Shown: piece after piece, positions 60,646 through 64,000 of the stretch
How positions within the stretch are numbered: position 1 is the first letter of the stretch
Layout of the letters: every line of letters starts with the position of its first letter
Source: Halocalculus aciditolerans
Lineage (GTDB): Archaea; Halobacteriota; Halobacteria; Halobacteriales; Halobacteriaceae
Reading direction: 5' to 3'
Assembly: GCF_014647475.1 (NCBI RefSeq)
Contig: NZ_BMPG01000001.1
Coordinates: 620,001 to 684,000, forward strand
Length of the DNA stretch: 64,000 bases
Program-made: the position numbers and the translations under genes
The notes under the pieces: model-generated
The model's database searches: none
What the model was told of the DNA's origin: nothing
The model's input: only the letters and a program-made list of their open reading frames with translations

Positions 60646-62558
60646 GCGACCGCCGCGAGTTCCGCGACCTCGCCGCCATCGACGACGCCCGAGCGACCGT
60701 CGCCGACCTCGACCTCGACCCCGGAACCGAACGCGTGCCGCTCGCCGACGCCCGCGGACGCGTCCTCGCGGAGCGCGTCGACGCCGGCCTCGATGTCCCC
60801 GGCTTCGACCGCGCGTCCATGGACGGCTACGCCGTCCGCGCCCGCGACACCGTCGGCGCGACCCAGAGCGACCCCGTCACCCTCGACTACGCCGGCGCGG
60901 TCCACGCCGGCGACGAACCAACCGTCGCCGTCGACCCCGGGACCTGCGTCGAAATCTCGACCGGGGCGGTCCTCCCCGACGGCGCGGACGCCGTCGTCAT
61001 GGTCGAACGCACCAGCGAACGCGACCAAGCGGTCGAGGTTCGGTCGGCCGTCGCGCCCGGCCAGCACGTGATGGTCGCCGGCGCGGACATCGCCGCCGGC
61101 GAACGCGCCCTCGGCCCCGGAACCCGACTCACCCCCCGCGAAATCGGCCTGCTCGCCGCGCTCGGCGTCGACGCCGTCCCGGTGCGGAAACAGCCAGCCG
61201 TCGGTATCGTCTCCACCGGCGACGAACTCGTCCCGCCCGGCGACCCCCTCGACAGCGCGCGCGGCGAAATCTACGACGTCAACTCCGCCACCATCGCCGC
61301 CGGCGTCGCCGAAGCCGGCGGCCGCCCGAAACGCTACCCGCACGCCGGAGACGACTACGACGAACTCGAAACGCAACTCCGCCGCGCCGCCGAGGAGTGC
61401 GACCTCGTCCTCTCCTCCGGCTCGACGTCGGCGTCCGCCGTCGACGTCGTCTACCGCGTCATCGAGGATTTAGGAGACCTTCGGCTCCACGGCGTCGCCG
61501 TCAAACCCGGGAAACCAATGCTCGTCGGCACACTTGGTGACGCCGCCTACGTCGGCCTCCCGGGGTATCCCGTGTCCGCGCTCACCATCTTCCGCACCTT
61601 CGTCGCTCCCCTGATCCGGGACGCCGCCGGCCTCCCCGAACCCCGCACTGCCGCCGTCGACGCGACGCTCCACGGCGAGGAGCGCTCCGAGGAGGGCCGC
61701 ACGCGCTTCCTCCCCGTCGGCCTCGTCGAAACGGGCGAGCAGACGCTCGCCTACGGCGTCGACAAGGGGAGCGGCGCGACCACCTCGCTCGTCGACGCGG
61801 ACGGCGTCGTCGAAATCGACGCCGACACAGCCTACCTCGCCGCCGGCGAACCAGTCTCCGTCCAGCTGTTCTCCCCCGACGTCCGGACCCCCGGCCTCCT
61901 CGCCGTCGGCGAAGACGACCCCGCGTTCGCCCGCGCCCTCGACAGCGTCTCGAACCCCCGCTATCTCTCCCGCGGCTCCCGGCCGGGGGTGCGGAAACTC
62001 CGCGACGGACTCCCCGACGTCGCCGTCGCCGCGGGACCAACTGTAGTCGACGGTTCGATAGACGTCGACGTCACCGACAACGCCGTCGGCGGTTCGACAG
62101 ACGCCCTCGAACTCGCCTCGTGGACGCGGGAGTGGGGGCTCCTCGTCCCCGCCGGGAATCCCGACGGGATTCACGACCTCGGCGACCTCACCGGCGACGT
62201 TCGCTTCGTCAACCGCGGTACCGACGCCGGGCTCAGGGCGTCCTTCGACGCCGCGCTCGACGACTTCGCCGCCGACCGCGGAACGACCCGCGGCGACCTC
62301 ACCGACGCCATCGACGGCTACGCGTTCACCGTCAACGCCTACGAATCGCCCGCGCGGGCGGTCAACGACGGGAAACGCGACGTCGGACTCGGCCTCCGAG
62401 CTTCCGCCGACGCCCTCGGCCTCGACTTCCTCCCGCTCGGCGACGAAGCCGTCCGCGTCCTCGCCAACCCCGAGAGAACCGACAAACCCGGCGTGAACGC
62501 GCTCGGCGACGCCCTCGACGCCTTCGACTTCGACACGCTCCCCGGCTACGACCGCTGA
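60642..62558 (+). CDS. moeA: MoeA fused to a periplasmic-binding-like (PBP) domain
   Basis: 638 residues. Residues about 1-400 are a second MoeA (FDRASMDGYAVRARDT, STGAVLPDGADAVVMVERT, SSGSTSASAVDVVYRV, LPGYPVSALTIFRTFV). The C-terminal about 230 residues form a type II PBP domain (FARALDSVSNPRYLSRGSRPG, WGLLVPAGNPDGIHDLGDL, RFVNRGTDAGLRASFDAAL), as in archaeal MoeA-PBP (MoeY/LysR-substrate-like) proteins. It may sense or deliver molybdate, tungstate or the pterin. Archaea commonly keep two MoeA, one possibly for tungsten. Confidence 0.94.
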   Translation: MSDRREFRDLAAIDDARATVADLDLDPGTERVPLADARGRVLAERVDAGLDVPGFDRASMDGYAVRARDTVGATQSDPVTLDYAGAVHAGDEPTVAVDPGTCVEISTGAVLPDGADAVVMVERTSERDQAVEVRSAVAPGQHVMVAGADIAAGERALGPGTRLTPREIGLLAALGVDAVPVRKQPAVGIVSTGDELVPPGDPLDSARGEIYDVNSATIAAGVAEAGGRPKRYPHAGDDYDELETQLRRAAEECDLVLSSGSTSASAVDVVYRVIEDLGDLRLHGVAVKPGKPMLVGTLGDAAYVGLPGYPVSALTIFRTFVAPLIRDAAGLPEPRTAAVDATLHGEERSEEGRTRFLPVGLVETGEQTLAYGVDKGSGATTSLVDADGVVEIDADTAYLAAGEPVSVQLFSPDVRTPGLLAVGEDDPAFARALDSVSNPRYLSRGSRPGVRKLRDGLPDVAVAAGPTVVDGSIDVDVTDNAVGGSTDALELASWTREWGLLVPAGNPDGIHDLGDLTGDVRFVNRGTDAGLRASFDAALDDFAADRGTTRGDLTDAIDGYAFTVNAYESPARAVNDGKRDVGLGLRASADALGLDFLPLGDEAVRVLANPERTDKPGVNALGDALDAFDFDTLPGYDR

Positions 62559-62565
62559 GAGCGCG

Positions 62566-63213
62566 TCAGTCCCCGCCGGCGGGAGCGCGGAGGTCGTCGA
62601 AGGAGGTGATGCGGTAGTCGCCGAGGACGCACTGCCCGCGTTTCCCGGGGTCGTGGCGTTCGACGTGGACGGAGTCGAGACCGGCGTTCGCAGCGGCGTC
62701 GATATCGCTCGCGCCGTCGCCGACGTAGACGCCGGCGTGGTCGCGCGCGTCGAGGTCGTCGAGCGCGAGGTGGAGCGGCCGCGGGTCGGGCTTGTAGCCC
62801 GTATTTTCGTCGCAGCAGACGACGACGTCGAACCAATCCCGGATGTCGAGGTGGTCGAGGACGGGTCCAGCGAGGAACTCCGCGCAGTGCGTGACGAGGC
62901 CGACGGGCCGGTCGAGGTCGGCGACGAACGCCGCGTCCTCGTGGAGGTAGGTCGCCTCCGCGCGCACGACGGGGTCTTCGACCGCGTGGAAGGCGTCCCA
63001 GAACGCACCGGGGTCGAGCCCCCACGCGCGGAGCTGGGCGTCCCGACTCCCGCCGAGGCCGTGCCAGAGCACCTCCCGTTCGTACGTGGAGAACTCCCGG
63101 CCGAGTCGGTCGCCGACGCGGTCGAACACCTCGCGGCGGTACGCCGGCTCCGCGTCGACGAGCGTCCCGTCGAGGTCGAGGAGCCAGACGTCGTAGGCGT
63201 CGGACGGAATCAT
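62566..63213 (-). CDS. HAD-superfamily phosphatase (phosphoglycolate phosphatase-like)
   Basis: 215 residues. Motif I WLLDLDGTLVDAEPAYR (D-x-D-G-T), motif II LVTHCAEFLAGPVLD, where T replaces the usual S/T-N pattern, and motifs III and IV GYKPDPRPLHLALDDL, VYVGDGASDIDAAANAGL. Cap of type C1. Substrate unknown; the 42-bp element shared with the Nif3 gene lies 54 nt upstream. Confidence 0.92.
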   Translation of the reverse strand: MIPSDAYDVWLLDLDGTLVDAEPAYRREVFDRVGDRLGREFSTYEREVLWHGLGGSRDAQLRAWGLDPGAFWDAFHAVEDPVVRAEATYLHEDAAFVADLDRPVGLVTHCAEFLAGPVLDHLDIRDWFDVVVCCDENTGYKPDPRPLHLALDDLDARDHAGVYVGDGASDIDAAANAGLDSVHVERHDPGKRGQCVLGDYRITSFDDLRAPAGGD

Positions 63214-63266
63214 GCGAGAGAGTTAGGCCGGCATCCGCTATGAGTCTTCGGCCGCCGCCGGGTGAA

Positions 63267-63308
63267 CGTTCAAGTACGAGCGGGCGGCCAGCCTGTCGCG
63301 TGACCTGA
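63267..63308. promoter_or_regulatory. 42-bp shared element, copy 2
   Basis: CGTTCAAGTACGA...CTGTCGCGTGACCTGA; identical in length to copy 1 at 55608 and likewise upstream of a minus-strand gene start. After it, ACGTCGAGCGCG (63349-63360) also recurs in copy 1 context at 55707-55718. Confidence 0.6.
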
Positions 63309-63409
63309 ACCCGGTCGCTCGACGCCGGAGTCGGAACGCGGCGGCGCAACGTCGAGCGCGCGAGTCGAGCCGCCCGAACGCCCCCTGCGTCCGGCCAGCC
63401 ACGCCCCCG

Positions 63410-63793
63410 CTATCGTTCGGGTCCGCCGAGGCCGACTTCCAGCCGGCTCCCGAGGTACTTGTTCACGACCTCGTCTACGCTGTCGGCCTTGAACTCGTCC
63501 AAGTCGTTCGCAATCTCCTCGCGGAACGCCGCCAAGTACTCCTCGTCGACCTCGAAGGCTCTGAACTCGACGTTCTCGACGGGTACGTCGAGGACCTCCT
63601 CGCAGCGGTCGCGGAAATCCTCCGGATCGTTCACCTCGCCGCGCCAGAACGTGTCCCGGAAGAAGAGCCAGCCGTCGCTCCCCGGCCGGTCCGCGTCCTT
63701 CACGAACGACGTCTCGAAGCGCTCCGGGTCCACGTGCAGGCCCATCGGCGTGTCCACGCGGAACGTGAGCGCGAACCGATACCGGCCGTTCAT
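63410..63793 (-). CDS. LWR-salt family protein
   Basis: 127 residues. MNGRYRFALTFRVDTPMGLHVDPERFETS, then SDGWLFFRDTFWRGEVNDPEDF (the L-W-R-type signature, F-W-R here) and DEVVNKYLGSRLEV at the end match the haloarchaeal LWR-salt family. The function is unknown. It directly abuts the pterin dehydratase gene (no gap), so it is the downstream member of that operon. Confidence 0.9.
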   Translation of the reverse strand: MNGRYRFALTFRVDTPMGLHVDPERFETSFVKDADRPGSDGWLFFRDTFWRGEVNDPEDFRDRCEEVLDVPVENVEFRAFEVDEEYLAAFREEIANDLDEFKADSVDEVVNKYLGSRLEVGLGGPER

Positions 63794-64000
63794 CTATCGG
63801 ATGGCGTCCACTTCGGCGGCCAGGTCGAGGTCTTGCTCCGTCACGCCGCCCGCGTCGTGCGTCGTGAACGCCACCTCCACCTCCTTGTAGCGAATCGTGA
63901 TCGTCGGGTGGTGGAACTCCTCTTCCGCGATTTCGCCGACTTCGCTCGCGAACGCCACGCCCGCGAGGTAGTCGTCGAACTCGTACTGGCGGGTGATTTC
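63794..64000 (-). CDS. Pterin-4a-carbinolamine dehydratase, C-terminal part (5' end outside window)
   Basis: The frame reads in from the window edge and ends at TAG 63794-63796, giving 68 residues. EFDDYLAGVAFASEVGEIAEEEFHHPTITIRYKEVEVAFTTHDAGGVTEQDLDLAAEVD contains E-x-x-x-H-H-P and the T-H-D-x-x-G-V-T-x-x-D-L-x-L-A motif of PCD/DCoH enzymes. It recycles 4a-hydroxytetrahydropterin. About 20-25 N-terminal residues are missing. Confidence 0.92.
   Translation of the reverse strand, partial: EITRQYEFDDYLAGVAFASEVGEIAEEEFHHPTITIRYKEVEVAFTTHDAGGVTEQDLDLAAEVDAIR

Noticed and set aside
1-64000. CRISPR arrays, IS transposases, rRNA genes, RNase P RNA and SRP RNA
   Set aside because: Looked for repeat-spacer patterns, transposase motifs and RNA landmarks by eye; none found. 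A covariance-model search would be decisive for the RNAs.

Overview
The window is a GC-rich chromosomal segment of a haloarchaeon (class Halobacteria). The proteins are strongly acidic, most starts are ATG or GTG, and archaeal markers are present: Cbf5, eIF1A, eIF5A, transcription factor S, EMC3-type DUF106 and archaeal CMP kinase. Haloarchaeal families are also present: bacterioruberin synthesis, LWR-salt protein, cyclic 2,3-diphosphoglycerate synthase and the DUF7385 family. I see no rRNA operon, IS transposase, integrase, CRISPR array or origin. The genus cannot be fixed from the sequence alone.

Layout. 1-818 is the 3' part of secY. 991-14536 is a cation-homeostasis island: a two-RCK TrkA with a TrkH, then two near-duplicate cassettes of TrkH, a small two-helix membrane protein and a one-RCK TrkA. 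After these come a zinc-ribbon miniprotein, an Lrp/AsnC regulator fused to an RCK_C domain, an APC permease fused to two UspA domains, and a CPA2-type antiporter. 14749-18309 is adk, DUF106/EMC3, cmk and cbf5. 18310-19489 holds a tRNA-Pro relic, mscS and an intact tRNA-Pro(GGG). 20160-29967 holds a pilin-like PKD protein, small haloarchaeal proteins, YchF, hydrolases, a Ca2+/cation exchanger and cDPG synthase. 29332-34109 is the C50 carotenoid locus: a Bat-like regulator and crtB, convergent with crtD-lyeJ-cruF. 34197-39258 holds a DUF2071 protein, a ZIP transporter behind a repeated operator-like array, a RecA-like protein with a degenerate Walker A motif, and an operon ending in transcription factor S. 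39259-47182 holds a GHMP-family synthase, a glycosyltransferase, ilvD, a CoA-transferase and thiamine-binding proteins. 47322-64000 holds eIF1A, a second ZIP protein, a lipase-maturation-factor-like protein, cspA, a sensor kinase, a purine permease with hpt, a Nif3-like protein, agmatinase with eIF5A, a UbiB kinase with Hsp20, two moeA genes, a HAD phosphatase, LWR-salt and a partial pterin dehydratase.

How the genes work together. The first 14 kb looks like a salt-in K+ control module: pore (TrkH), cytosolic gating ring (TrkA/RCK), a candidate extra small subunit translated with the pore, and a transcription factor carrying the same RCK_C sensor domain. The carotenoid genes contain every activity expected downstream of phytoene for bacterioruberin except the phytoene desaturase. 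Purine permease and hpt, agmatinase and eIF5A, and the moeA pair are coherent small operons. Intergenic DNA holds several structured elements that the genes do not explain: a hairpin repeat whose stems covary, a 181-bp palindrome, a 42-bp element in two places, tandem repeats across stop codons, and a leader with competing hairpins.
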